Source of the DNA: an uncultured Pelagibacteraceae bacterium
GTDB taxonomy: Bacteria > Pseudomonadota > Alphaproteobacteria > Pelagibacterales > Pelagibacteraceae
Length of the DNA stretch: 64,000 nucleotides
NCBI GenBank assembly: GCA_902588625.1
Contig: CACIPU010000001.1
Location: forward strand, 1 to 64,000
Reading direction: 5' to 3'
Below the pieces are notes generated by a model that saw only the letters and a list, made by a program, of their open reading frames with translations, searched no databases and had not been told where the DNA came from. Below, piece after piece: positions 1 to 9,115 of the stretch (positions are counted from its first letter, which is position 1; the number at the start of each line of letters is the position of its first letter). The position numbers and the translations under genes are program-made.

Positions 1-1440
1 TTAATGCCTCCAGTAATGGGGGCGGCAGCTTTTGTTATGGCAAGCTTCATAGGCGTTACTTATTTTGAAATTGTTAAGCATGCATTTTTACCTGCAATTA
101 TATCTTATGTTGCTTTGTTTTACATATCCCATCTTGAAGCCTTAAAGTTAAACCTTAAAGGTATGGAAGAAAAAGATGTTCCTAATTTAAAAAATACTTT
201 TTTAGCTGGGTTACATTTTTTAATTCCCATTTTTGTTTTAATATATTTGTTGGTCTATTTAAGGTTTACAGCGTCTTATTCTATATTTTATGCAACAGTT
301 GCATTAATTTCAGTGAATTTTATAAATAAGTTAATTAAAAATCCTAGTTTTAAAGATGCCCTTAAAATTTGGTTTAATCAGACTATTGTTGGTTTTGAAA
401 AGGGCGCCTTAAATATGGTTGGTGTTGGAATTGCAATTGCTACTGCAGGCGTAATAGTAGGAGCCGTGGGATCTACAGGATTGAGCACTAATTTAATTAT
501 TGTTATAGAATCTATTGCTAAAGATAATGTAATTATTTTATTAATATTAACTATTATTTTATGCCTACTTCTTGGAATGGGTCTTCCAACAACTGCAAAC
601 TATGTAGTAGTAGCCTCTTTAATGGCGGCCGTATTAGTAGACGTTGGTAATGCTTCCGGATTTATATTTCCATTAATAGCTGTGCATTTATTTGTATTTT
701 ATTTTGGACTAATGGCAGATGTTACACCACCAGTAGGATTAGCATCCTATGCAGCAGCAGCTATTTCAGGGGGAGATCCTCTAAAAACTGGTGTACAAGC
801 TTTTTGGTACAGTTTAAGAACTGGTATTCTTCCTATCGTATTTTTGTTTAATCACGAACTACTCTTAATCGGCATTGAAAATATTTGGCACGCATTGTTA
901 GTAATAGCCACCTCTTTGATTGGGATTCTAGTTTTTACTTCTGCTACTCAAGCATGGTTTATTAATAAATTAAGATGGTATGAGATAGTAATTTTTTTAA
1001 TTATATCAATATCCCTATTGTCTCCTGATTTTGTTCTTAATAAATTTTATCCAAAATATAATTATAAAGACATAAATCAAATTCAGTCATTACAATTAGA
1101 CCCAGATAAGGAAGTGCGTTTTAAAGTTACTCGACTAAGCCAATATGGAGAAAGGTATAAATTGTTTGTAGTTGAAAAAAACTCTTTTGAAAAAAAATTT
1201 AATTTAGAAGATTATGGTATTAAATTATTTAAAGAAGACAATAAAATTATAGTTGATACTTTAGAATGGAACAGTAAAGCTAAAAAAGAGGGTTTTGAGA
1301 CGGGAGATATAATTAGTGAATTTAAGATAGAAACTTTAGATAGGCCGCATAAGAACGTAGTTTATCCAATAGCTTTAATATTATTACTGATTTTTGGTTT
1401 TTTTAACTATAAAAGAAAAAAAAATATTATTTATGAATAA
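1..1440 (+). CDS. TRAP transporter fused permease (DctQM/4TM-12TM type), 5' truncated by window edge
   Basis: Frame is open to position 1 (L-MPPVMGAAAFVMA); TRAP large-permease motifs such as GLPTTANYVVVASLMAAVL and TPPVGLASYAAAAI; many TM segments. Confidence 0.85.
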   Translation, partial: LMPPVMGAAAFVMASFIGVTYFEIVKHAFLPAIISYVALFYISHLEALKLNLKGMEEKDVPNLKNTFLAGLHFLIPIFVLIYLLVYLRFTASYSIFYATVALISVNFINKLIKNPSFKDALKIWFNQTIVGFEKGALNMVGVGIAIATAGVIVGAVGSTGLSTNLIIVIESIAKDNVIILLILTIILCLLLGMGLPTTANYVVVASLMAAVLVDVGNASGFIFPLIAVHLFVFYFGLMADVTPPVGLASYAAAAISGGDPLKTGVQAFWYSLRTGILPIVFLFNHELLLIGIENIWHALLVIATSLIGILVFTSATQAWFINKLRWYEIVIFLIISISLLSPDFVLNKFYPKYNYKDINQIQSLQLDPDKEVRFKVTRLSQYGERYKLFVVEKNSFEKKFNLEDYGIKLFKEDNKIIVDTLEWNSKAKKEGFETGDIISEFKIETLDRPHKNVVYPIALILLLIFGFFNYKRKKNIIYE

Positions 1441-1810
1441 AAAAATTATAAAAGGCAGATTTTACAATATTAACAAAAAAATTAACCGAAGATTGGTTGC
1501 AAAATATCATAAAATAAAAGATTGGAAAATGGATCCCAAAGGTTATTTTTTAATTTCAGTAAACAAAAGAAAAAAAAACATTGAGGTGGGTTATTGTAAG
1601 TTTACTAAATTAGGAAACTCACCAATAAATGATATGGTAGCGGTGATCAATGGAAGAACAGCTATAGAAATAGTAAATACTTTAATAAAAGAAAATTTTA
1701 TTTCATCACTTCAGCATGCTGCAGATATGGGTATAGAGCTTCATAAAGCAGAATTGGCTTTAAAACATGGTTTTAGGTATGTCCAAGATCAAGACTTACA
1801 TATTGACTAA
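1433..1810 (+). CDS. Hypothetical protein, DUF4346-like
   Basis: ATG at 1433 overlaps the preceding stop; motifs GYFLISV, HAADMGIELHKAELALKHGFRYVQDQDL resemble DUF4346. The 1394 start in the ORF track is less likely. Confidence 0.5.
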   Translation: MNKKIIKGRFYNINKKINRRLVAKYHKIKDWKMDPKGYFLISVNKRKKNIEVGYCKFTKLGNSPINDMVAVINGRTAIEIVNTLIKENFISSLQHAADMGIELHKAELALKHGFRYVQDQDLHID

Positions 1811-1841
1811 AAGTTTTTTTTTTAGTAATTAAATCTTAACA

Positions 1842-1930
1842 ATACTGATGTGGTAGGGAATAATGTGAAATTCATTAACTGTTCCTGCAACGGTAAGAAC
1901 AAATGTTTAAGTCCGAGCGCTACCCAGTAT
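1842..1930 (+). promoter_or_regulatory. Cobalamin (B12) riboswitch aptamer
   Basis: Core GGGAAtaatGTGAAattcattaaCTGttCCtGCAACgGTAAg...aaGTCCGAgcgctaCCC matches the B12 riboswitch consensus; closing stem 1842-1846 (atact) / 1926-1930 (agtat); upstream of a btuB-like gene. Confidence 0.85.
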
Positions 1931-2044
1931 AGTCCCCTGTCGAATGATGGCCAGGAAAAGCCTAGTTCTGCAATGCAAAATTAGCAGTGGCATTAATAGA
2001 AAAATTTAAGGTTAAAACCTTAATAAAAATGGAGTGCCACGTTT

Positions 2045-3955
2045 ATGAAAAAAATAAAAACACTAATACTTATTTTAATTCTAACTTTTAACTTTGAACA
2101 AGTATTTGCCGCAGATGTACCGATAATTGTTATAGCACCAAGTAAAAAAGCACAATCTGTTTCAACAGTAGGTACCACTGTAACTGTCCTAGACGAAACA
2201 TTTTTTAAAAACTCAAATGAACTTTTTTTAGGAGATGCTTTATCAACTAACTCAACCAGCATTAATTTCTTTCAAAATGGTGGTCATGGACAAACTTCGG
2301 CTATTCAATTAAGAGGTATGCCAAAAAGATATTCAACAGTTTATATCGATGGTGTTAAAATGTCAGATCCAGCAAGTCCATCGAACGATTTTAATTTTAA
2401 TCATATTTTAACAAGCCAAATAGCTAGGGTAGAAATTTTAAAAGGTAATCAAAGTTCCGTTTATGGAAGTGGAGCTATAGGAGGAACCATAAATATTACA
2501 ACTAAAAAAGGTGAACCTGGTTTTCAAAAAAATATACAGTATAATAACGCCTCGCACGGAACTAATAATTTATCACTTTCATTATCTGGGGCAGATGACA
2601 ATGATGATTTTTATGTTGGTATAGAAAGATTTCAAACTGACGGGATGTCAGCAATGACTCATAATGATGAAGAAGATAGATATAGAAATAATACTATAGT
2701 TGCAAACTATGCACGTAAATTTTCTAAAAAAATAAAATTTGAAAGCAATCTAAGAGTTGCAGAAACCTATTCTCAGTATGACAAAGAAGTGGATACTGCT
2801 TCGGCAGATCATAGTGAAGAGCTAGATGCTCTGCAGTCTTCAGCAAACATATCTTTGGTTTATGATCCCAATAGTCAATTCACTAATAAATTTACACTAT
2901 CAAATGCTTATATCGAAAGAATTGTTGGGGAAACTCCAAGTAGCGGTAACACAGAACAAGATAATTATTATGGAACTAGATATGGGTTTATGTACTCAGG
3001 TAACTATAACTTTAATCTTGATAACAGTGTTGTGTTCGGATTTGAAAGAGAAGAGGATAAAATGGGATACAACAAAAATATGGTTGGTCGTAAAGATGAC
3101 CATGCATATGTAACATCAAGTTATTTTGATTATCAAAGCAGAGTTACTAATAATATTTATGCGACATTTGGATCAAGATTTGATGAACACAAACATGCAG
3201 GCAATGAAGATTCTCATAGAGCGACATTAGCTTATCTTTTTGATGACAAAACTACAAAGTTAAAAAGTTCTTATGGAACAGGATTTCGTTTTCCTTCTCT
3301 TTACGAACTTAATTGGCTTAACTCATTTAACTCTGGTATGACAGCTGAAACTAGCGAGAGCTTTGATTTTGGGATTGAAAAATCTTTTTCAAACTCCGGG
3401 TTAAGCTTTGATGCTACTTATTTTAACATAAGGTATATTGATACACTTGAGGGCTGGAAGGGTGCTGGAAAATGGGAAACAAATAACTTCCCTGGAGTAG
3501 TTAAATCTCAAGGTTTAGAACTTGATGCAAACTGGTTAAAAAGCGATCAGTTAAATTTTGGTTTGAATTATACTTATACATCCACTTATGATGGAGCAGA
3601 GCAAGACGATCCTGATCAGAATGCAAGTTATTTTATGACAGAATTGGTTAGAGTTCCTAGGCATTTAATTAATTTGAAAACAAATTTCAAAATTCCAGGT
3701 TATAAAGACTTAGATTTTTCTCTAAACACAAAGTTTTCAGATGATGCCAGAGATTATGGAAACGGAAACAGAACGTGGCGAGATGAAAGATTAGATGATT
3801 ATATAGTAAATGATTTATCGATAAAGTATAATTTATGGAATAGTTTTGATCTATTTTTGGATATAAACAATATTTTGGATGAAAAATATGAGACCGTTAG
3901 AGATTATTCTCAAATTGATAGATCATATAACTTTGGAATAAGACGCTCATACTAA
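2045..3955 (+). CDS. btuB: TonB-dependent vitamin B12 receptor, BtuB-like
   Basis: Signal peptide, plug domain (IQLRGMPKRYSTVYIDGVKMSDP, VEILKGNQSSVYGSGAIGGTINI), C-terminal aromatic beta-strand; B12 riboswitch upstream. Confidence 0.85.
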   Translation: MKKIKTLILILILTFNFEQVFAADVPIIVIAPSKKAQSVSTVGTTVTVLDETFFKNSNELFLGDALSTNSTSINFFQNGGHGQTSAIQLRGMPKRYSTVYIDGVKMSDPASPSNDFNFNHILTSQIARVEILKGNQSSVYGSGAIGGTINITTKKGEPGFQKNIQYNNASHGTNNLSLSLSGADDNDDFYVGIERFQTDGMSAMTHNDEEDRYRNNTIVANYARKFSKKIKFESNLRVAETYSQYDKEVDTASADHSEELDALQSSANISLVYDPNSQFTNKFTLSNAYIERIVGETPSSGNTEQDNYYGTRYGFMYSGNYNFNLDNSVVFGFEREEDKMGYNKNMVGRKDDHAYVTSSYFDYQSRVTNNIYATFGSRFDEHKHAGNEDSHRATLAYLFDDKTTKLKSSYGTGFRFPSLYELNWLNSFNSGMTAETSESFDFGIEKSFSNSGLSFDATYFNIRYIDTLEGWKGAGKWETNNFPGVVKSQGLELDANWLKSDQLNFGLNYTYTSTYDGAEQDDPDQNASYFMTELVRVPRHLINLKTNFKIPGYKDLDFSLNTKFSDDARDYGNGNRTWRDERLDDYIVNDLSIKYNLWNSFDLFLDINNILDEKYETVRDYSQIDRSYNFGIRRSY

Positions 3956-4686
3956 TGATAAATTCTCCGTGTAAAAATATTTGCACAATTGATCCTAAGA
4001 GTGAACTTTGTATAGGTTGTGGTCGTTCAAGAGATGAGATAGCAAATTGGCTAATTTTAACAGATAAACAAAAAAAAGACCTTTTAAACAGGTTAAAAAG
4101 TAAAAATAAAATTTTTACAATCTTTAATAATATGTTAAATAAAAGAATAATGAACAGTTTATACAATATTTCTAAAAAACAAATTTTTCTAATTGGTTTG
4201 ATATTAATATTAGCTTTAGCGAGATTAATACCTCATCCTTGGAATTTTACTCCAATTGTTGCAGTTGCTATATTGAGTGGTTACTTTTTTAAAAACATAT
4301 ACGCTTCCTTTGCAATAGTAATTATTTCTATGTTGATAGGAGATTTATTTTTAGGTTTTTATGAAAATATGATTTTTGTTTACCTGTCTCTGATATTGAT
4401 CTCATTTATTTTTTATAAATTTAGTAAAAAAATAAATTTTAAAAATTTATTTATATATGGATTTGTAGGTTCTGTTATATTTTTTGTTATTTCAAATTTT
4501 GGTGTTTGGGCTTTAGGAAGTCTTGGAGTTAATAATATTCCATACGAAAAAAATTTAAATGGTTTAATCGAATGCTTTGTTGTAGCGCTTCCATTTTTTC
4601 ATAACACTTTTTTGTCAACTCTGATATTTTCTTATTCAGCTATCTATATTTATAAGTCCTTACCCGCCTGGTCCAGCTCCAGATAA
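3955..4686 (+). CDS. DUF1289 N-terminal Cys domain fused to DUF6580-like membrane domain
   Basis: N-terminus SPCKNICTIDPKSELCIGCGRSRDEIANW (DUF1289); then RLIPHPWNFTPIVAVAILSGYFF...IGDLFLGFYENMIFVYLS...NFGVWALG (DUF6580-like, multi-TM). Overlaps the btuB stop. Confidence 0.7.
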   Translation: MINSPCKNICTIDPKSELCIGCGRSRDEIANWLILTDKQKKDLLNRLKSKNKIFTIFNNMLNKRIMNSLYNISKKQIFLIGLILILALARLIPHPWNFTPIVAVAILSGYFFKNIYASFAIVIISMLIGDLFLGFYENMIFVYLSLILISFIFYKFSKKINFKNLFIYGFVGSVIFFVISNFGVWALGSLGVNNIPYEKNLNGLIECFVVALPFFHNTFLSTLIFSYSAIYIYKSLPAWSSSR

Positions 4687-5079
4687 TTTTAATATTTTCC
4701 AAACTCCCGAAGCAGTAGCAACAATTTTATTTGCAACACTTAATTCACAAGTCAAAAAAATTAAGGATTTTGTTTTTTTTTGTACTTTTGCTCTTCCAAT
4801 TAATACTTGATCTAATTTTACCGCCGAAATAAACTTTAATTCTAAGGAAATGGTTACGCATGGACATTTATCCGCTGACCTATGAGCTGCAGTTCCTACG
4901 CCAGCATCAACTAAAGCTGCTATAAAGCCCCCGTGTGTAATACCTGCAGCATTAAGATGATTTTTATTTATAGTAGTTTTAAATTCATATTCTTTTTCAG
5001 AAAGAGTCCTAAACAAAACTCCACCGTTATGTTTCATAAAACCAGGTTTTAGGCTTATTTCTTCAAATTCAGTATTCAT
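4660..5079 (-). CDS. PaaI-family hotdog thioesterase
   Basis: HNGGVLFRTL..LNAAGITHGGFIAALVDAGVGTAAHRSA hotdog motif; 3' end overlaps the convergent gene. Confidence 0.75.
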   Translation of the reverse strand: MNTEFEEISLKPGFMKHNGGVLFRTLSEKEYEFKTTINKNHLNAAGITHGGFIAALVDAGVGTAAHRSADKCPCVTISLELKFISAVKLDQVLIGRAKVQKKTKSLIFLTCELSVANKIVATASGVWKILKLSGAGPGG

Positions 5080-5084
5080 ATATT

Positions 5085-5162
5085 TTAAAATAGAATTGTT
5101 AAAATTAATATAAAAATTGTAATTAGAACGAAGAAAATAATTACAGCTTTTTGTAAACTCAT
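5085..5162 (-). CDS. Putative 25-aa single-TM microprotein MSLQKAVIIFFVLITIFILILTILF
   Basis: Hand translation; start ATGA overlaps the stop of the upstream 37-aa ORF; almost entirely hydrophobic. Confidence 0.45.
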   Translation of the reverse strand: MSLQKAVIIFFVLITIFILILTILF

Positions 5163-5272
5163 TTTTTATTCCTTTTTTCTCTTTTCAATTTTCTTTTTTC
5201 TTTAAAACTTAATCTCGATTTTTTCATTACGCTTGAATCTTTAAAGGACTTTCCACTATATCTTTTTGACAT
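5159..5272 (-). CDS. Putative 37-aa highly basic microprotein MSKRYSGKSFKDSSVMKKSRLSFKEKRKLKREKRNKK
   Basis: Hand translation; ORF below the track cut-off; stop/start overlap (ATGA) with the 25-aa ORF. Confidence 0.4.
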   Translation of the reverse strand: MSKRYSGKSFKDSSVMKKSRLSFKEKRKLKREKRNKK

Positions 5273-5499
5273 AAGTTTTTTTATTTTATTTTTAAAGTTA
5301 TTTTAATACTTTGTTGTTCTATATAATGATTTTAATACCTCAAAGCAATGAAAACGAATATTCCTTATAAATCAAATAATATTTAAGTAACAACCAGACC
5401 TAAAAAAAAACGTTTTTTTAATCAATATTTTCTTATATAAATAAAAAGTGCAAAACATAAATAACCCTTATAATATTTATTTAGATAAAAAATGAATTT

Positions 5500-6117
5500 A
5501 TGAATGAAATAAGTGATTTATTAATTTTAATTTTTGGCGGTTTACTATTAAGATATGCTCTAACCTTAACAGGACAGGGTTGGGCCAAATCCTATTCACA
5601 GACAATAGCTTTTATGGTTTTGCCTTTAATAACTTTTATTATTACAAAGACTATTGCAAATAATATTGCTTTATCACTTGGAATGATAGGCGCGTTATCA
5701 ATTGTACGTTTTAGACATCCCGTAAAAAGTGCTCTTGAATTAATTATGTACTTTGCACTTATTACGATAGGAATTGCAACAAGCGTAAGGACTAAATGGG
5801 CAATCCAACTAATTGTTGTTATAATTGTAATAATTGTACTATCTAAAATAATTCAAAATATTTTTAATAAAAAAGGGAAATCATTTTACAACACATCATT
5901 TAATGAAGGTACTAATCTAAATACGGTTGAGGTTTTTGCAAATGAAAAGATCGAATTAATAGAAAAAGATATTCATTTAGATTCTTCATATAATAATAAA
6001 CTTCAAAATGAATTTGTTTATAGACTTGCTTTTGAAAATAAAAAAGATTTGGAAATATTAAAAAAAAAAATTGAAGGTTTAAAAAGTATTACTAAAATAA
6101 ATATTAACTTTAACTAA
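5500..6117 (+). CDS. DUF4956 membrane protein
   Basis: N-terminal TM segments with GMIGALSIVRFRHPVKSALELIMYFALI, characteristic of DUF4956; C-terminal soluble domain. Confidence 0.75.
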   Translation: MNEISDLLILIFGGLLLRYALTLTGQGWAKSYSQTIAFMVLPLITFIITKTIANNIALSLGMIGALSIVRFRHPVKSALELIMYFALITIGIATSVRTKWAIQLIVVIIVIIVLSKIIQNIFNKKGKSFYNTSFNEGTNLNTVEVFANEKIELIEKDIHLDSSYNNKLQNEFVYRLAFENKKDLEILKKKIEGLKSITKININFN

Positions 6118-6121
6118 CAAA

Positions 6122-9109
6122 ATGAAAAAAAAATTATTTTTTTTTTTAGTTATTTTTTTATTCTCACAAAATGTAACTGCTAACACCACTTCAAACTGCG
6201 AAGACAAATTTAATCAAAATATATCTAATAATCTTTATGAAAAAAAGATTGAATCAATAGAAGTTACTTTTCAAAATTATAGAAACTGGATTAAAAACGG
6301 TATAAGAATTTTAATAAGTGAAATGAGAATTACTCCAGAAAAATTCAAAAGAAGATTTGCTGGGGATATAATTATAAAATACGAAGGAGATTTAAAGTGT
6401 AAATTACCTGCAAGAATAAGGCATAGTGGAGACTTTAAAGATCATATTCTTGTAAAGAAAAATTCTTTTATTCAAAGTTTAGATATCCATTTAAAAGCTG
6501 GAAACATAAAAGGAATCACAAAATTTAAATTATTTATAATAGAAGCAAAAGATAATTATGAAGATGAAGTTTTTATGCCAGTGTTATTACAAGAATTTAA
6601 ATATTTGTCACCTAGAACACACCTTATAAAAGCTAAAATTAATAATGTTGAAACTAACGTTCTTTTTCAAGAAAAAGCTAGCAAAGAATTACTTGAATTT
6701 AATCAAAGAAGAGATGGGCCAATTTTTGAAGGGCAAGAAAATTATATGTTTAACAAGAACACTCAAAGCGTATTACGTGATCAAAAAAGTCACGATGCTT
6801 CAGGATTTTATAATGCTATGAAGACAGGTGTTAAGGGACAATTATCTAAACAAATAAACACAAATTGGAATAACAAGGGGGAAAAATTCTCTTTTATTTC
6901 TCACCAAGCTATATCAAATTTAAATCTTACCTACCTCAATTATATTGAAGGATATCAGGATAAAAAAAATAATGTGAATTTTAATACCTATAACTTAAAT
7001 AATAAATTACTTGCATTTTATAATCCGGAAAACATTTTAAAACTTGAGATTTATAATTTATTAATATTTAGTTCAAATGGTTCACACGGATTAGCACCAT
7101 ATAACAGGAAATTTTATTGGAACTCTATGGAAAATTATTTTGAACCTATTAATTACGACTCCCAATTTAATATAGATGATCCAAATATATATTTTTACTT
7201 GCCATTTAATAATGAAACTTTAGAGGCTTTTAAAAAATTAGATATTTTATTGAGTAGAGTTGATATAAAAAAGTTACAGAAAAAAATAAATCAAAATGGA
7301 CTAAATTACAGTGAAAATAAAGTCAAAAATAAAATTAATAAAATTAGATTAAATTTAAAAACTATTAAATATAAATATGAAACATTTGATCCTGAGTTAT
7401 TAGATTATAATTTAAATTTTAATAATAATGAACAAATGTGGAAAAATTATGTTTTTTCCTTAAAAAAAATGAATGAAAAAATTTTTGTCGTATATAAACA
7501 AAAATCAAAACAAAAAAAAAACAATCAAATTAATTTAAATGAAAATAAATTTTATAAATGTGATGTTGAAAACCTTAATTGTTCACAAATAAAACTATCA
7601 AATAAACAACAAAATATATTAATCGAAGGTAACTTAAATTTTGCAGGTGAATACTACCAATATATTGGAAAAAATTTTGAAACAGATATTACCTCTAGTA
7701 TTTCAAAATTTGAAAAAGTTACTATAAGTAATTCAAATTTTTATTTTGATAAAAATATTAATTTTAATTTTGATAAAAAAAATAAAATATTGGATATATA
7801 TCAACTAAAATTTGGAGCTAGAGCTTTTTTTTATGAAGGAATAGTCGAAGATATTTATATCAACTTTCATGGCTATAACGAAAATTCAAATTATGATTTT
7901 ATTAACTATCCTATTGATGAAAATAATTTAACAGGATGCCTTTCTTTTATTAATTTAAAGATAAGAAAAATTTTAATTAATACTAAAGGTTCTAGCTGTG
8001 AGGATGCAATCAACCTAATAAATGTTAATGGCTCAATAAATGAAATAAATATTGAAAATTCTTTTAGTGATGGATTGGATGTTGATTTTTCGAGAGTGGA
8101 AATCAATAGTATAAAAATTGATTCAGCCCACAATGACTGTGTTGATTTTTCTGCTGGAAATTACAAAATAAATATATTGAAATTAAAAAATTGTGGAGAC
8201 AAAGCCCTTTCTGTTGGTGAAAAATCTTTTTTAACTTTAAATACAATTTTTGCAGAAAATGCAAATATTGGAATTGCATCTAAAGATGATTCAGAAGTTA
8301 AAATTATTGATGCAAATTTAAAAAATTTAAAAATTTGTGTTGCGGCATACAATAAAAAACAAGAATTTGGTGGTGGCTTTATATATATGAAATATATGAA
8401 TTGTGAAAAATATTATGTAGAAGCTGATTTAGATGTTTATTCAAAAATTATTAAAAATGAAAAAAGTTTGAAAAATTATAATTATGGCACGATTCACAAT
8501 TCTGAAAAAACTAAAATAGCAAAAGTTAATAACAAACAGATTAAAAAAAATTTAATAAAAGATTATGAAACTTTAAATCAAGATGGAACTGTCAATGCAG
8601 TTATAGAAATACCAGTAGGTTTAAAAGAAAAATGGGAAGTTTCAAAAATTAGTGGATCTTTATCACGTGAATTCTATATGGGGCAACCAAGAACAATAAA
8701 GTATAAGGCGTATCCGACAAATTATGGAATGATACCAAAGACTGTGTTGCCCACAAAAGTGGGAGGAGATGGAGATCCTTTAGATATACTCATTCTTGGA
8801 GATCCTTTAATTCAAGGCGACGTAGTCAAAGTTAAAATAATTGGAATGATAAAAATGAAAGATTTTGGAGAACAGGATGACAAAATAATAGCTGTTCAAA
8901 CTGAAGGTGTTTTTTCTAATTTTGATAATCTGGCTCAATTAAAAAGAGAGTATCCAGAAGTTATTGAAAAAATTAAAGTTTGGTTCACAAATTATAAAGG
9001 TAAAAATATCGTTAATTTTATTGATTATGGAACAAAGGAAGAAGCTCAAAATTTAATTTTCCTAAGTAAAAAATATTATAAAAGATTTGGTATAAAACCA
9101 AGGAGCTAA
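6122..9109 (+). CDS. Exported CotH-like + beta-helix-like + inorganic pyrophosphatase fusion protein
   Basis: Signal peptide (MKKKLFFFLVIFLFSQNVTA); CotH-like segment (ARIRHSGDFKDH...VLFQEKASKELLEF...YFEPINYDSQF); repetitive region 7900-8400; C-terminal family I PPase (VIEIPVG, YPTNYGMIP, GDGDPLDIL, MKDFGEQDDKIIAV, NYKGK). Confidence 0.75.
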   Translation: MKKKLFFFLVIFLFSQNVTANTTSNCEDKFNQNISNNLYEKKIESIEVTFQNYRNWIKNGIRILISEMRITPEKFKRRFAGDIIIKYEGDLKCKLPARIRHSGDFKDHILVKKNSFIQSLDIHLKAGNIKGITKFKLFIIEAKDNYEDEVFMPVLLQEFKYLSPRTHLIKAKINNVETNVLFQEKASKELLEFNQRRDGPIFEGQENYMFNKNTQSVLRDQKSHDASGFYNAMKTGVKGQLSKQINTNWNNKGEKFSFISHQAISNLNLTYLNYIEGYQDKKNNVNFNTYNLNNKLLAFYNPENILKLEIYNLLIFSSNGSHGLAPYNRKFYWNSMENYFEPINYDSQFNIDDPNIYFYLPFNNETLEAFKKLDILLSRVDIKKLQKKINQNGLNYSENKVKNKINKIRLNLKTIKYKYETFDPELLDYNLNFNNNEQMWKNYVFSLKKMNEKIFVVYKQKSKQKKNNQINLNENKFYKCDVENLNCSQIKLSNKQQNILIEGNLNFAGEYYQYIGKNFETDITSSISKFEKVTISNSNFYFDKNINFNFDKKNKILDIYQLKFGARAFFYEGIVEDIYINFHGYNENSNYDFINYPIDENNLTGCLSFINLKIRKILINTKGSSCEDAINLINVNGSINEINIENSFSDGLDVDFSRVEINSIKIDSAHNDCVDFSAGNYKINILKLKNCGDKALSVGEKSFLTLNTIFAENANIGIASKDDSEVKIIDANLKNLKICVAAYNKKQEFGGGFIYMKYMNCEKYYVEADLDVYSKIIKNEKSLKNYNYGTIHNSEKTKIAKVNNKQIKKNLIKDYETLNQDGTVNAVIEIPVGLKEKWEVSKISGSLSREFYMGQPRTIKYKAYPTNYGMIPKTVLPTKVGGDGDPLDILILGDPLIQGDVVKVKIIGMIKMKDFGEQDDKIIAVQTEGVFSNFDNLAQLKREYPEVIEKIKVWFTNYKGKNIVNFIDYGTKEEAQNLIFLSKKYYKRFGIKPRS

Positions 9110-9115
9110 ATTAAT

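Noticed and set aside
5403-5418. aaaaaaaaacgttttttt palindrome as a bidirectional terminator
   Set aside because: A/T-run palindromes are expected by chance in this composition and there is no GC-rich stem.
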